NCBI GenBank assembly: GCA_016719465.1 | Contig: JADJYY010000011.1 | Span: 62,001-126,000, forward strand | Source of the DNA: Hydrogenophilales bacterium | GTDB lineage: Bacteria > Pseudomonadota > Gammaproteobacteria > Burkholderiales > Thiobacillaceae | Direction of reading: 5' to 3' | DNA length: 64,000 nt | Shown here: in pieces, positions 48,910 to 57,933 of the stretch | How the letters are laid out: every line of letters starts with the position of its first letter | Position numbering within the stretch: the first letter of the stretch is position 1 | Position numbers and translations under genes: made by a program | Notes under the pieces: model-generated | Seen by the model: the letters and a program-made list of their open reading frames with translations, nothing else | What the model was told of the DNA's origin: nothing | The model's database searches: none

Positions 48910-50075
48910 GCATGCGCAAATTCAACCTGGGTTTTTCCATCATCGAGTTGATGATCGGACTGTCCATCGGCTTGGTGCTGGTGGCGGCCATGGTGGCGCT
49001 GTATTCGACCCAGGCGGCAAGTTACCGGCAGATCGAGGCCCTGGCCCGGATGCAGGAAAGCGCCCGCTATGCCTTTGAAATCATGGGCTATGACATCCGC
49101 ATGGCGGGCAACTGGACCTGCTACGTTCCCGGTCAGGCCGTACCGGCCAATTATTCGCCGACGAACTACCTCAACAATCCCGCCAACAACTGGTGGACCC
49201 ATACCGCCCGGCCCCTGTTCGGGGTCGCGGAGACGGCCGATGGCAACGCGGCGGGGGATGCCGGTTTCCCCGCTGATTTCAGTGCTAATGCCCTGCGCGG
49301 GGATACGGTCATGGTGCTGCGCGCCAGCCAGGATTCCCAGCACGTCGAAGTCGGTCCGGCCGCCAATTCTTATATCCTGGATGCGAACGCAATACCGGTA
49401 AACCAGGTCATCGGCAGCAATTTCGCGGATGGCAGCTTGCTGGTCCTCACGGACTGTCGCTTCCAGAGCGCCGTGTTTCAGGCATCCGATATCGGCGGCG
49501 CCATCGGTGGTTCCGACTATTCGATTCAGCATGGGTCAGGTGCGCCACCCACGCCGGGCAATTGCCAGAGTCACCTGAACGCGGGGGGCTCCTGCGCGGC
49601 GGTCGGTACCACCCAGGATGTGACCGGTGCCCGGGTCTATCCCCTGCTGGCGCACGCCTACTATCTGCGCAACAGCCCGCGCCGCTACGCCAACAGTAAC
49701 CTCAACATTCCGTCGCTCTATCGCCAGGCGCTCACGACATCCGGTGGCAATGCCAATACCACGGCGGAGGAACTGGTGGATGGCGTGATCGACATGCAGG
49801 TGCGCTATGGTGTGGATACAAGCGTGAACCCCGATCGTCAGATCGACTCCTACCTGCCTGCCTCCCAAGTGGTCGGACCGGGGGTTCCCGGGGCCAATGA
49901 AGAGGAGCGTTGGCGGCGCGTGCTGGCGGTGCGGGTGACGCTGACCCTGGAATCCACCGAGAACAACCTCGCCACCGCCAACCAGCTTTACACCTATTTC
50001 AACGGCGCCAATGTCAACGACCGTCGTCTGCGCAGGCAGTACACGGCCACCTTCGGCATACGTGGTCGGCTATGA
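48906..50075 (+). CDS. pilW: minor pilin PilW
   Basis: Large minor pilin of the type IV pilus tip complex. A 389-residue protein with leader MSMRKFNLG and mature FSIIELMIGLSIGLVLVAAM (Glu5 present), followed by a helical stalk (YRQIEALARMQESARYAFEI) and a large head with paired cysteines. Length typical for PilW. ATGA overlap at the front with pilV and at the end with the upstream ATG of pilX. An alternative ATG is at 48912. Confidence 0.85.
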   Translation: MSMRKFNLGFSIIELMIGLSIGLVLVAAMVALYSTQAASYRQIEALARMQESARYAFEIMGYDIRMAGNWTCYVPGQAVPANYSPTNYLNNPANNWWTHTARPLFGVAETADGNAAGDAGFPADFSANALRGDTVMVLRASQDSQHVEVGPAANSYILDANAIPVNQVIGSNFADGSLLVLTDCRFQSAVFQASDIGGAIGGSDYSIQHGSGAPPTPGNCQSHLNAGGSCAAVGTTQDVTGARVYPLLAHAYYLRNSPRRYANSNLNIPSLYRQALTTSGGNANTTAEELVDGVIDMQVRYGVDTSVNPDRQIDSYLPASQVVGPGVPGANEEERWRRVLAVRVTLTLESTENNLATANQLYTYFNGANVNDRRLRRQYTATFGIRGRL

Positions 50076-50089
50076 AGAGGGGACACACC

Positions 50090-50701
50090 ATGCGCGTCCA
50101 GCTCTCCGCCCGTCATCAGGTCGGCAACACCCTGGTCATCGGTGTCATCCTGTTGCTATTGATCACCTTGCTGGTGATCGCCGCCGGGCGGGGGATCACC
50201 CTGCAGACCACCATGGCCGGCAACACCCGTGACCGGGATGTCGCTTTCCAGGCCGCAGAGTCGGCATTGCGCGCTGCGGAGTCGCAGATTCCGGTATTTC
50301 ACACAGCCTTCGCCGGCGCGGGTCTGATAACTTCGAATACGGCGGCGGAAATCGCCACCCGTTCCACGGCGGCCTACTGGACCAACCCGGCGGCTCCATC
50401 CGCCACCAGCTATGGCTGGTACAACGCCGACGGTTCGGTGAACAACGCCCGGTCGCTGAAAACCGCGACCGACGTGAACGGCGTGGATCAGCAGCCCCGA
50501 TACGTCCTGGAAAGACTTCCCGATGGCCCCATCGATACGCTGCATCCGGGCCCGGGGATCAAGTATGTCGAATGCGCGGTGGATCAGGTGCATTACCGCT
50601 ACCGCGTGACCACCATCGCGACAGGCGCCTCGGCCGGTGCCAAGAAATCGGCGGATACCCGTGTCGTCCTGCAGGCCGAAATCCGCTATTGCAGCAATTG
50701 A
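50090..50701 (+). CDS. pilX: minor pilin PilX
   Basis: A 203-residue PilX-type pilin: MRVQLSARHQVG then NTLVIGVILLLLITLLVIAA, with the weak cleavage-site sequence usual in PilX (no FTLIE), and a helical stalk with RDRDVAFQAAESALRAAESQ, the most recognisable family motif. The ATG at 50090 has AGAGGGG eight bases upstream; an in-frame ATG at 50072 overlaps the pilW stop (ATGA) and would add six residues (MKRGHT), making a slightly basic leader. Between pilW and pilY1. Confidence 0.8.
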   Translation: MRVQLSARHQVGNTLVIGVILLLLITLLVIAAGRGITLQTTMAGNTRDRDVAFQAAESALRAAESQIPVFHTAFAGAGLITSNTAAEIATRSTAAYWTNPAAPSATSYGWYNADGSVNNARSLKTATDVNGVDQQPRYVLERLPDGPIDTLHPGPGIKYVECAVDQVHYRYRVTTIATGASAGAKKSADTRVVLQAEIRYCSN

Positions 50702-50711
50702 GGAGCCCATC

Positions 50712-53700
50712 ATGAAACGCATTTCCTCAGTCATTTTACTTATCGGTATGGCGCTATTCGCCGGTCGGGTACTGGCTTTCACCGTCGCGGACAAGCCATT
50801 GTTCGTGACGGGCAACGTGGATCCCAACATCATCCTCACTCTGGATGATTCCACCAGTATGTTGCGCGGCTATGTCCCGGATGTGTGTAATGACCAACTG
50901 GGATACGCAGCCTGGGATTGCACCAACCTGGATCCGCGCTGGACCAAATCCGCCCATGGCAACGCCATGTATTACAACCCCAATGTGACCTATAAGGCGC
51001 CCCGGGATGCGAATGGCAACGAGTTGACCACCTCATTTGCCGCAGCCTGGCGCAACGGGTTTTACCGACCTGCAATAGGCTACTTCAGCCAGAAGGTCAA
51101 TTTATCCAATCAATATCGGGCGACCGCATCCCTATGGATGACAAGTTCGTACGACTGTACAGGATTGGGTGGCAGCAGTTCCAATGAATGCTACATGGGG
51201 CACGCGAATCTAGGCGCCGATACCAATCTCGTCGGTGGCAACACCGGAGGAAGCGCGACCTTTTCGACCAATGATTTCGCCAATCACGATGGCTCACAGG
51301 TTGGCAGTAATCCCGGCACCAATTTGATCAGCGTCTATGTCAATGGAACTCTTCAGGCGCGAGTAGGAGATACGGCCGCCAACTGTGCCAGTCGTCCAGG
51401 CGCAAACAATCAATTCACAACCTATATCAGCGGTGCCACCCTGCAGCTTTGCTTCCGGAATAACGTCACGATGAGAAACAAGACCATCGAGGTGCTATAC
51501 AAGACCGGAAATGGCCCAATATACGCTCATGATGCGTCGGCACCCGCCTACTACTATGTTTTTGATGAGACCAACACCGGCTGTGTCGGCACGGCAGCGC
51601 AAAAGCGTGTCAGCAACGCGTGCTATGACCTCAAGATCGTGTCCGCTACCTCCGGCCCTGGCGGTACCGACGAGCGCCAGAACTTCGCCAACTGGTACTC
51701 CTTCTACCGCACACGTTACCTGGCCACCATCGCCGGGGCGTCCATCGCCTTCTCGGAAATTGATCCCTCGGCTCGCGTTGCCTGGCAGGCGCTCAACAGT
51801 TGCCGGGGAGCGGCGGATAGCCTGGTAACTAACGCTTGCGATGGCTGGGATGCCAGCTATGGCAGCAACCGCATCAATACCTTCAGTAACGCGGCTCACC
51901 GCAATAATTTCTACGGTTGGCTCTTCAGGCTGAAAGCCAATGCCAGCACTCCCCTGCACGCAGCCATGGATCGGGCCGGCAAATATTTCTCGACCTCGGG
52001 CGAGAACAGCCCGTATGACAACGATTTCACCACCGCGAACTCAGGTGAATATACCTGCCGGCGCAATTTCCACATCCTCATGACCGATGGCAAATGGAAT
52101 TCCCAATCGGTATGGCCAGGAGACGTCGATTACCCGGGTAACAACACCACGTTGCCGGATGGTCAGGTCTATGACCCAAGCCAGGCCTACGCGTGTATTT
52201 ACCGTGATGGCACAGACCATACCCTCGCCGATCTGGCCTTCAAGTACTGGAGCACGGATCTGCGCTGCACCCCGGCGAACGTCGCATGTAACCTTGCCAA
52301 CAAACTCACTCCGAGCATTTTTGAAGTGGATGCCAATGGGGATGGTTTGAAGGACAGTGACCAACAGGTTTACTGGAATCCCAAGAACAATCCGGCCACG
52401 TGGCAGCACATGGTGAATTACACGGTGGGTCTGGGGCTGACGAGCCTTCTGACGGACTCCGGATTGAGCTGGACCGGCGACATGTACGAAGGCAGCTACC
52501 TCGCGATCCGCGATGGAGTAACAACCTGGCCAGCCGCGGGCAACGACGATAATGGCGCATCGGACTTGTGGCATGCGGCAATCAACAGCCGCGGCCGTTT
52601 CTACAGCGCGGAATCCCCCGACGATCTGGTCAACGCCTTCAGCGCGGTCATGGGGCAGGTCAAGAAGGCTACCCCATCCTCCGCCGCCCTGGCTGCCAAC
52701 TCCACCAAGGCGGAAATCGGTACGCGTGTGTATCAGGCCAAGTTCGGAACCACCCAATGGAACGGACACCTGTATGCCTACGACGTAAACCCCGCCAATG
52801 GCACGCTTTCGGACGCGGTGTGGAATGCGGCGAACATGATACCCGCCCATGGCGACAGGAATATTTACGCCTGGGACGGAAATGATGGAGTGGCCTTTCA
52901 GTGGGCCAATCTGACCGCTGATCAGATAGATGACTTGAACACGCTTAACGCAGCGGATGACGGCAAGGGTGCCCTGCGTCTGGCTTGGTTGCGTGGAGAT
53001 CACGCGAATGAGACCCAGAATCCGGGTGGGGTTTTCAGAAGCCGGAAGATCGACCCCTGGGACAAAGACAAGCCTGCCGACCCTGATCATTGGGTTCTGG
53101 GCGACATCATTTCCTCCGACCCCGCTTATGTCGGAGTTGGGTCGCAGGGCTACCATCTCCTGCCCAATGGCGCGGCGGGCCAATTGAGCTATGCCGGTTA
53201 TGTTTCCACCCACAAGGCCAATCGCACCCCCGCCATCTATGTGGGGGCCAACGATGGCATGTTGCACGCGTTCCGGGTGACCGATGGGGTGGAGTTGTTT
53301 GCGGTCATACCCAATGCGGTCTTTCCGAATCTGAGCATGTTGACCGATCCCAATTACGACCACCGCTTCTTCGTCAACGGCTCGCCCGGAACTGGCGATG
53401 CCTACCTGAATAATGCGCTCTCCCACGCGTCCGGCTGGAATACCGTGGTGGCCACGGGGTTGGGGGCGGGGGGGAACTCGATCATCGCCGTGGACGCGAC
53501 AAGCACGGACGTTACCTCGGCGGACCAGTTCATGTGGGAGTACACCGAGGCCGACATGGGCATGACCTACAGCCAGCCGCAAATCGTGCGCCTGAATGAC
53601 GGCAATTGGGCAGCGGTATTCGGCAACGGCTACAAGACCAGTGATGGAGGTTCCTATCTGTACCTCGTGAATCTGGTGGATGGCACTCTCATCAGGAAGA

Positions 53701-54638
53701 TCACGGCCAGCGCGGCGGTAGCCGGTACCGCCAATGGCCTGTCCACTCCCGTGCTGGTCGATGCCAACAGCGACATGATCATGGATTATGCCTATGCGGG
53801 GGATTTACAAGGCAATCTCTGGAAATTCGACCTCAGTAACCCGAATTCGGCCAACTGGGGCGTGGCGAACGGAGGGACGGCCTTGTTCGTCGCGAAGGAC
53901 CCCGCTGGAAACCGGCAGCCAATTACCGTGCAGCCGACCGCATCGAAGGAAACCAACGGTGGCTACTGGATATTCTTCGGTACGGGTAGATATATCGCGG
54001 ATGAGGATGTGACACCGGCGGAAATGGCCAAGACTCAAACTTTCTATGGCATCTGGGACAACGGTGTGGCCGTGCCCGCCTATGCGAACAGAACGGATGT
54101 ACTGGTTGAGCAAACCATAGTAACCACTGCTGTCCTCGGTGGTTATGAGGTGCGGGCCACCTCCAATAATGCCGTGGTCCTGGGGGTCAATGTGCGGGGG
54201 TGGTTCATGGATTTGCCTGGAAGCGGCGAGCGCGTGGTCTCCAAGGCGGTATCTGTCGTCAGCAATGTGAATCCTGCGGAAAACAGGATCGTATTCGTTA
54301 CGATCCTGCCTTCAAGTGATCCATGTGATGCGGGTGGTTCCAGTTGGCTGATGGAGGTGTTGTTTACGGGCGGTCAACCGGCCACCCCCGTGTTTGATTT
54401 GAACAATGACGGTGTTTTCGATGACGCAGACAAGATTGTCGTGGATGGTAATGCTGTATCAGCTTCCGGCGTCAAGTCGAATGTCGGCATCATGGCCACG
54501 CCAACCTGGCTCGACAAGGATAAGGATAAAGCATTCAAGCTGGTCCCGGGCACGTCGGGAGGGGTGATGACGATCACCAACAAGGGCAAGGGCGGAAGCG
54601 GAACGACGACACGCGTTTACTGGCAACAATTGTTGTGA
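50712..54638 (+). CDS. pilY1: type IV pilus tip adhesin/assembly factor PilY1
   Basis: A 1308-residue exported protein that caps the pilus and takes part in adhesion and surface sensing. Signal peptide about 1-22 (ends RVLA). A VWA-like MIDAS motif D-x-S-x-S is seen in LTLDDSTSM (Asp45, Ser47, Ser49). The C-terminal PilY1 beta-propeller has VLVDANSDMIMDYAYAGDLQ followed by GNLWKFDLSN (about residue 1016), the calcium-loop family motif; further EF-hand-like loops are DANGDGLKD (about 540) and DLNNDGVFDDAD (about 1229). Base composition is clearly lower in GC than neighbours (a sampled 60-base line is about 53 percent). GAGGAG precedes the ATG. Confidence 0.93.
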   Translation: MKRISSVILLIGMALFAGRVLAFTVADKPLFVTGNVDPNIILTLDDSTSMLRGYVPDVCNDQLGYAAWDCTNLDPRWTKSAHGNAMYYNPNVTYKAPRDANGNELTTSFAAAWRNGFYRPAIGYFSQKVNLSNQYRATASLWMTSSYDCTGLGGSSSNECYMGHANLGADTNLVGGNTGGSATFSTNDFANHDGSQVGSNPGTNLISVYVNGTLQARVGDTAANCASRPGANNQFTTYISGATLQLCFRNNVTMRNKTIEVLYKTGNGPIYAHDASAPAYYYVFDETNTGCVGTAAQKRVSNACYDLKIVSATSGPGGTDERQNFANWYSFYRTRYLATIAGASIAFSEIDPSARVAWQALNSCRGAADSLVTNACDGWDASYGSNRINTFSNAAHRNNFYGWLFRLKANASTPLHAAMDRAGKYFSTSGENSPYDNDFTTANSGEYTCRRNFHILMTDGKWNSQSVWPGDVDYPGNNTTLPDGQVYDPSQAYACIYRDGTDHTLADLAFKYWSTDLRCTPANVACNLANKLTPSIFEVDANGDGLKDSDQQVYWNPKNNPATWQHMVNYTVGLGLTSLLTDSGLSWTGDMYEGSYLAIRDGVTTWPAAGNDDNGASDLWHAAINSRGRFYSAESPDDLVNAFSAVMGQVKKATPSSAALAANSTKAEIGTRVYQAKFGTTQWNGHLYAYDVNPANGTLSDAVWNAANMIPAHGDRNIYAWDGNDGVAFQWANLTADQIDDLNTLNAADDGKGALRLAWLRGDHANETQNPGGVFRSRKIDPWDKDKPADPDHWVLGDIISSDPAYVGVGSQGYHLLPNGAAGQLSYAGYVSTHKANRTPAIYVGANDGMLHAFRVTDGVELFAVIPNAVFPNLSMLTDPNYDHRFFVNGSPGTGDAYLNNALSHASGWNTVVATGLGAGGNSIIAVDATSTDVTSADQFMWEYTEADMGMTYSQPQIVRLNDGNWAAVFGNGYKTSDGGSYLYLVNLVDGTLIRKITASAAVAGTANGLSTPVLVDANSDMIMDYAYAGDLQGNLWKFDLSNPNSANWGVANGGTALFVAKDPAGNRQPITVQPTASKETNGGYWIFFGTGRYIADEDVTPAEMAKTQTFYGIWDNGVAVPAYANRTDVLVEQTIVTTAVLGGYEVRATSNNAVVLGVNVRGWFMDLPGSGERVVSKAVSVVSNVNPAENRIVFVTILPSSDPCDAGGSSWLMEVLFTGGQPATPVFDLNNDGVFDDADKIVVDGNAVSASGVKSNVGIMATPTWLDKDKDKAFKLVPGTSGGVMTITNKGKGGSGTTTRVYWQQLL

Positions 54639-54645
54639 GGTCGAT

Positions 54646-55098
54646 ATGAAAAACCGCGATCGTGATGATGTTGGCATGGGTTACACGGAGGGCTTCACCC
54701 TTATCGAGTTGTTGGTAACGGTGGCGATACTGGGTATTCTCGCCGCCATCGCCATCCCTTCGTACCGGGAATATATTGCCCGTGCCAATCGTGCCGAGGC
54801 CAAGTCCGCGCTCTTGGAGAATGCTCAGTTCATGGAACGCTATTTCATGTCCAATGGCTTCTATTCGACAGCCAAGAACAGTGGTGTCGCTCCGAATTTG
54901 CCGATCACCAGTCTGCCCCAATCAGGTGGCGCCCAGACCTATGGGATAGCCGCCGCAGTGGCCAATACCACCTTCACGCTGACCGCGACGGCGATGAATT
55001 CGATGGCTGCGGACGATTGCGGAAACTTCACTCTGACGCACACCGGGGTGAAGGGAGCTAGTGGTGCGCTCGGTGCGGCGGAGTGCTGGAGTAGGTGA
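54646..55098 (+). CDS. pilE: type IV minor pilin PilE
   Basis: A 150-residue pilin: leader MKNRDRDDVGMGYTEG, mature FTLIELLVTVAILGILAAIA with Glu5, then PSYREYIARANRAEAKSALL and a disulfide loop near the end (DDCGNFTLT...AECWSR). The pattern DDCG...CW is typical of PilE-type minor pilins. It follows pilY1 by 7 bases with a GAGG ribosome site and closes the fimT-to-pilE operon. A paralogue is at 56475. Confidence 0.88.
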   Translation: MKNRDRDDVGMGYTEGFTLIELLVTVAILGILAAIAIPSYREYIARANRAEAKSALLENAQFMERYFMSNGFYSTAKNSGVAPNLPITSLPQSGGAQTYGIAAAVANTTFTLTATAMNSMAADDCGNFTLTHTGVKGASGALGAAECWSR

Positions 55099-55224
55099 GG
55101 CGATTGCGGGTCTGCCCAAGCGGCTGGCGAAACAATCGGATTCCTGTCAATTAGGCGGGCTGTGGCTGCCATGGGACAGTCAGTGTGGAATTGGGATCCC
55201 ACAAGGCATCCCGATTGACAGTAT

Positions 55225-55905
55225 GTACAGGGCGGGTGGGCGGCCTCCCCCGGCGGCGGCACAAGGATCAGAACAGGCCACAGGGGGCGCGGGGAGCGCC
55301 CCGGGCAACGGGGGAGGCTCTGCCTGGGGCCGGCGGCGCGGGGGCAACTCACGGGCAGGAGCCAGACAGCGCTGGTGCGCACGGTAGGCAAAACCGGCGC
55401 TGGGGTTTCACCCCGCAAAGCCGGTCAAGAAAGCCACGGGCCACGCCCGGGCGGGCGGGCCGGCCGGCGGGCCTATCCGGCGGGGAAGCCCAGGCCAGGC
55501 CGGGGGCGGCGGGCGCGGGAGGCCGCCGGGGCCACGGCGGCGGGGGCGGGGGACGCCCGCGGCGGACGCCCCGGCCTCGCCCGGGGGGGCGGCCCGCCCC
55601 AAACACGTGTCGCCACCGGGCCCCGGGGGAGACGCGGGCGCGCCCCGCCGCGCGGCGGCCGGCGCGCGGGTCCGGCGCGGGCGGGGGGGGCTCTCCTGGG
55701 TAACCGCGGGTTCTCCCAGCCTGCAAAGCCGGCGGCGGGGCATACCGGGGGCGGGGTGTTCTATCTCCCGCTATAGCCGACCAACCGGGGGGGCGGCGGA
55801 ACGCCGGTCCAGCGGCCGGGCGGGGCCCGGGCCAGCCCCCGGGCGCGGCCCGACCCTGTTCGCTCCCGAAAAACCCGGCGGGTCCCCCGCGCGCGCCCGC
55901 GGGTT
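55225..55905. other. extreme-GC stretch without a credible gene
   Basis: Part of the 867-base gap between pilE and the next small gene. GC reaches about 95 percent in the line at 55501-55560, with many G and C runs (for example GGGGGGG near 55584 and 55685), unlike either flank, which is normal. Open frames through it exist on both strands only because stop codons need A/T; their Arg/Gly/Pro content is not protein-like. It may be misassembled or poorly called, or a real structured element. No promoter or repeat could be confirmed. Confidence 0.6.
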
Positions 55906-55965
55906 GAGCTCTGTGGCCGGACCAATAAGATCAGCCCATATCGCAGCGGTAATGAGGATAAGCCC

Positions 55966-56208
55966 ATGATGTCGATTCTGGAATCGCGCTACGGCCACGT
56001 GCTTGAGCGTCTGGTGCCGGTCTGGGGCGACCCGGCGGGCTTCGAGGCCTTGTTCATGGACCTGATGTTCGACGCCAGGGGGACGCGCGCCGGATGGCCG
56101 GCGGATATCTGGGAGGAGTTGCAGTTCCTGCACACGTTGCACAAGTTGGCCTATGCCCCTCCCGAGGCGGACGACGAGCCCCTGGACGACAGAATCAAAT
56201 GGGTCTGA
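55966..56208 (+). CDS. small hypothetical protein
   Basis: An 80-residue soluble acidic protein (MMSILESRYGHVLERLVPVW, WEELQFLHTLHKLAYAPPEA) with no signal peptide or membrane helix. Regular codon use and an AGGA ribosome site support a real gene. Family not recognised. It lies between the extreme-GC stretch and a second pilin gene; no operon is evident. Confidence 0.55.
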   Translation: MMSILESRYGHVLERLVPVWGDPAGFEALFMDLMFDARGTRAGWPADIWEELQFLHTLHKLAYAPPEADDEPLDDRIKWV

Positions 56209-56474
56209 CCTGGCGGCGGCGCCAGGTATCACGCTGATCGCCCGCTGATCGCCAATCCCGCGTCGTAAGGACGTTTCGGCATTCCCGCGTGTATCCGACG
56301 GGCTTGGGCATGCGGCCCCCGGTGGCGCTCGCCATGGCGCCCTCATCCTGTTTTTCCCATACAATCCGTGCGTTCGCCGGGCCGTTTCTCGTCCGCCCCG
56401 GGAAGCCTCCCGGGAGGGATTCATCGCATTGGCGCGGGGCGGCCCCGGCGGACAGACAAGTAGGGAGTACACAC

Positions 56475-56933
56475 ATGGCAATCAGATTCCAGAGGTTTCG
56501 TTCCCCGGCCGGTTTTACGGCCATCGAGCTGGTGGTGGCCATCACCATCGTCTGCCTGCTGGTGGCGGTGGCGCTGGCGTCCTTCCAGGATCACATGACG
56601 CGCAAGGCGCGGACCCAGGCGCGATCCGCGCTGGTCGAGGTGGCCGAGGGGCTGAGGATGCAATTCACCCGCACCGGCAGCTATGCGACATCGAGCCTGC
56701 CGATCACCCAGACCCCGCGCGAGGGGGATGCCGAATATCGCATCAGTCTGGCCACCGAGCTGGTGACGGCAAGCGATCCCCGCATGGTTTTTCCGGCCTC
56801 CTCGGCGCAAGGGTTCACCTTGCGGGCGGTGCCGGTGAATGACGACGACTGCGGAACCCTGTTGCTGGACCAGAACGGGCGGGTGGGGGTGACCTCGCCC
56901 GGGGCGAAGGTCGCCGATTGCTGGCCCAAGTAG
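56475..56933 (+). CDS. type IV pilin-like protein, PilE paralogue
   Basis: A 152-residue prepilin: leader MAIRFQRFRSPAG, mature FTAIELVVAITIVCLLVAVA with Glu5, then the stalk and a C-terminal disulfide loop (DDDCGTLLLDQNGRVGVTSP ... VADCWPK) that parallels that of pilE at 54646. It is therefore a second PilE-type minor pilin, separated from the main cluster by the extreme-GC stretch and a small gene. GGGAG lies upstream of the ATG. Whether it joins the same pilus is unknown. Confidence 0.8.
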   Translation: MAIRFQRFRSPAGFTAIELVVAITIVCLLVAVALASFQDHMTRKARTQARSALVEVAEGLRMQFTRTGSYATSSLPITQTPREGDAEYRISLATELVTASDPRMVFPASSAQGFTLRAVPVNDDDCGTLLLDQNGRVGVTSPGAKVADCWPK

Positions 56934-56961
56934 GGTTTTTCTCCCCTGGTAGGGGTCGCTG

Positions 56962-57933
56962 ATGTCGCCGCTCCTGCTGGCCGTCCTGCGCCAGCTTTCC
57001 CATGAAGATTTCCTTTCCGGCGAGGTTCTGGCGAAACGCCTGGGCTGTTCGCGGGCCACGGTCAACAACGCCATCCGGGAAGCCGCCGGGGGCGGGGTGT
57101 CGGTCCATGCCGTCCACGGCCGCGGCTATCGGCTCGCCAGGCCCCTGAGCTGGCTGGCCCCCGATCGCCTGCGGGCTGAATTGGCGCCCCGGGGGGTCAG
57201 CCTGCGCTATTTCGATCAGTTGCCTTCCACCAATACCCATTTGCTGGAATGGGCCCAGTCCGGCGCGCCCCACCGCGCCCTCGTGGTCAGCGAATGGCAA
57301 AGCGACGGGCGCGGGCGGCGGGGGCGCGCCTGGCATGGAGGATTGGGCGGGGGGCTGACGTTTTCCCTGCTGTGGCGCTCGAGCCGGCCGGTCGCCGAGC
57401 TGTCGGGCCTGTCCCTGGCGGTGGGCGCTTCGCTGGTGGGCGCGCTGCGGGATTTGGGACTGGCGCGGGCCATGGTGAAGTGGCCGAACGATATCCTGGT
57501 GGATGATGCCAAGCTGGCCGGCGTGCTCATCGAGCTGACGGGCGACATGCTGGGGCCCAGCGCCGCGGTGATCGGCGTGGGGATCAATGTCCTGGGCGGA
57601 GAGGCGCTGACGGAGACGGTCGGCCAGCCGGTCACGGACCTGCGGCGGCATGTCGGCCCCCTCGATCGCAATGACCTGTTGCTGGCGCTGGTGTCGGGGC
57701 TGGATGCCAGCCTCGGCCGCTTCGAGCGGGAGGGTTTCGCGGGATTTCGGCAGGCCTGGCAGGACTACCATGCCCATCAGAATCGTCCGGTGCGGATCCA
57801 TACCGGCCAGGGCGAGCCCATACTCGGGCGCGCCGTGGGCGTGGATGAACAGGGCGCCCTGCTGCTGGACACCGGCTCGGACCTGCGCCGCTTCCACGCC
57901 GGCGAGGTGAGCCTGCGGGCGGATACGCCGTGA
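56962..57933 (+). CDS. birA: biotin-[acetyl-CoA-carboxylase] ligase BirA with HTH
   Basis: Activates biotin as biotinyl-AMP and attaches it to the carboxyl carrier protein; with its N-terminal HTH it may also repress biotin genes. The 323-residue protein has a winged-helix start (LLAVLRQLSHEDFLSGEVLA, KRLGCSRATVNNAIREAAGG), the ligase motifs STNTHLLE, SDGRGRRGRAW (the GRGRRGR biotinyl-AMP loop), KWPNDILVDDAKLAGVLIE and a C-terminal SH3-like domain. The stop overlaps the coaX GTG start. Confidence 0.93.
   Translation: MSPLLLAVLRQLSHEDFLSGEVLAKRLGCSRATVNNAIREAAGGGVSVHAVHGRGYRLARPLSWLAPDRLRAELAPRGVSLRYFDQLPSTNTHLLEWAQSGAPHRALVVSEWQSDGRGRRGRAWHGGLGGGLTFSLLWRSSRPVAELSGLSLAVGASLVGALRDLGLARAMVKWPNDILVDDAKLAGVLIELTGDMLGPSAAVIGVGINVLGGEALTETVGQPVTDLRRHVGPLDRNDLLLALVSGLDASLGRFEREGFAGFRQAWQDYHAHQNRPVRIHTGQGEPILGRAVGVDEQGALLLDTGSDLRRFHAGEVSLRADTP

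Noticed and set aside
55225..55905. Protein-coding genes in the extreme-GC stretch
   Set aside because: Frames are Arg/Gly/Pro-rich on both strands, have no ribosome sites or motifs and merely reflect scarcity of A/T.
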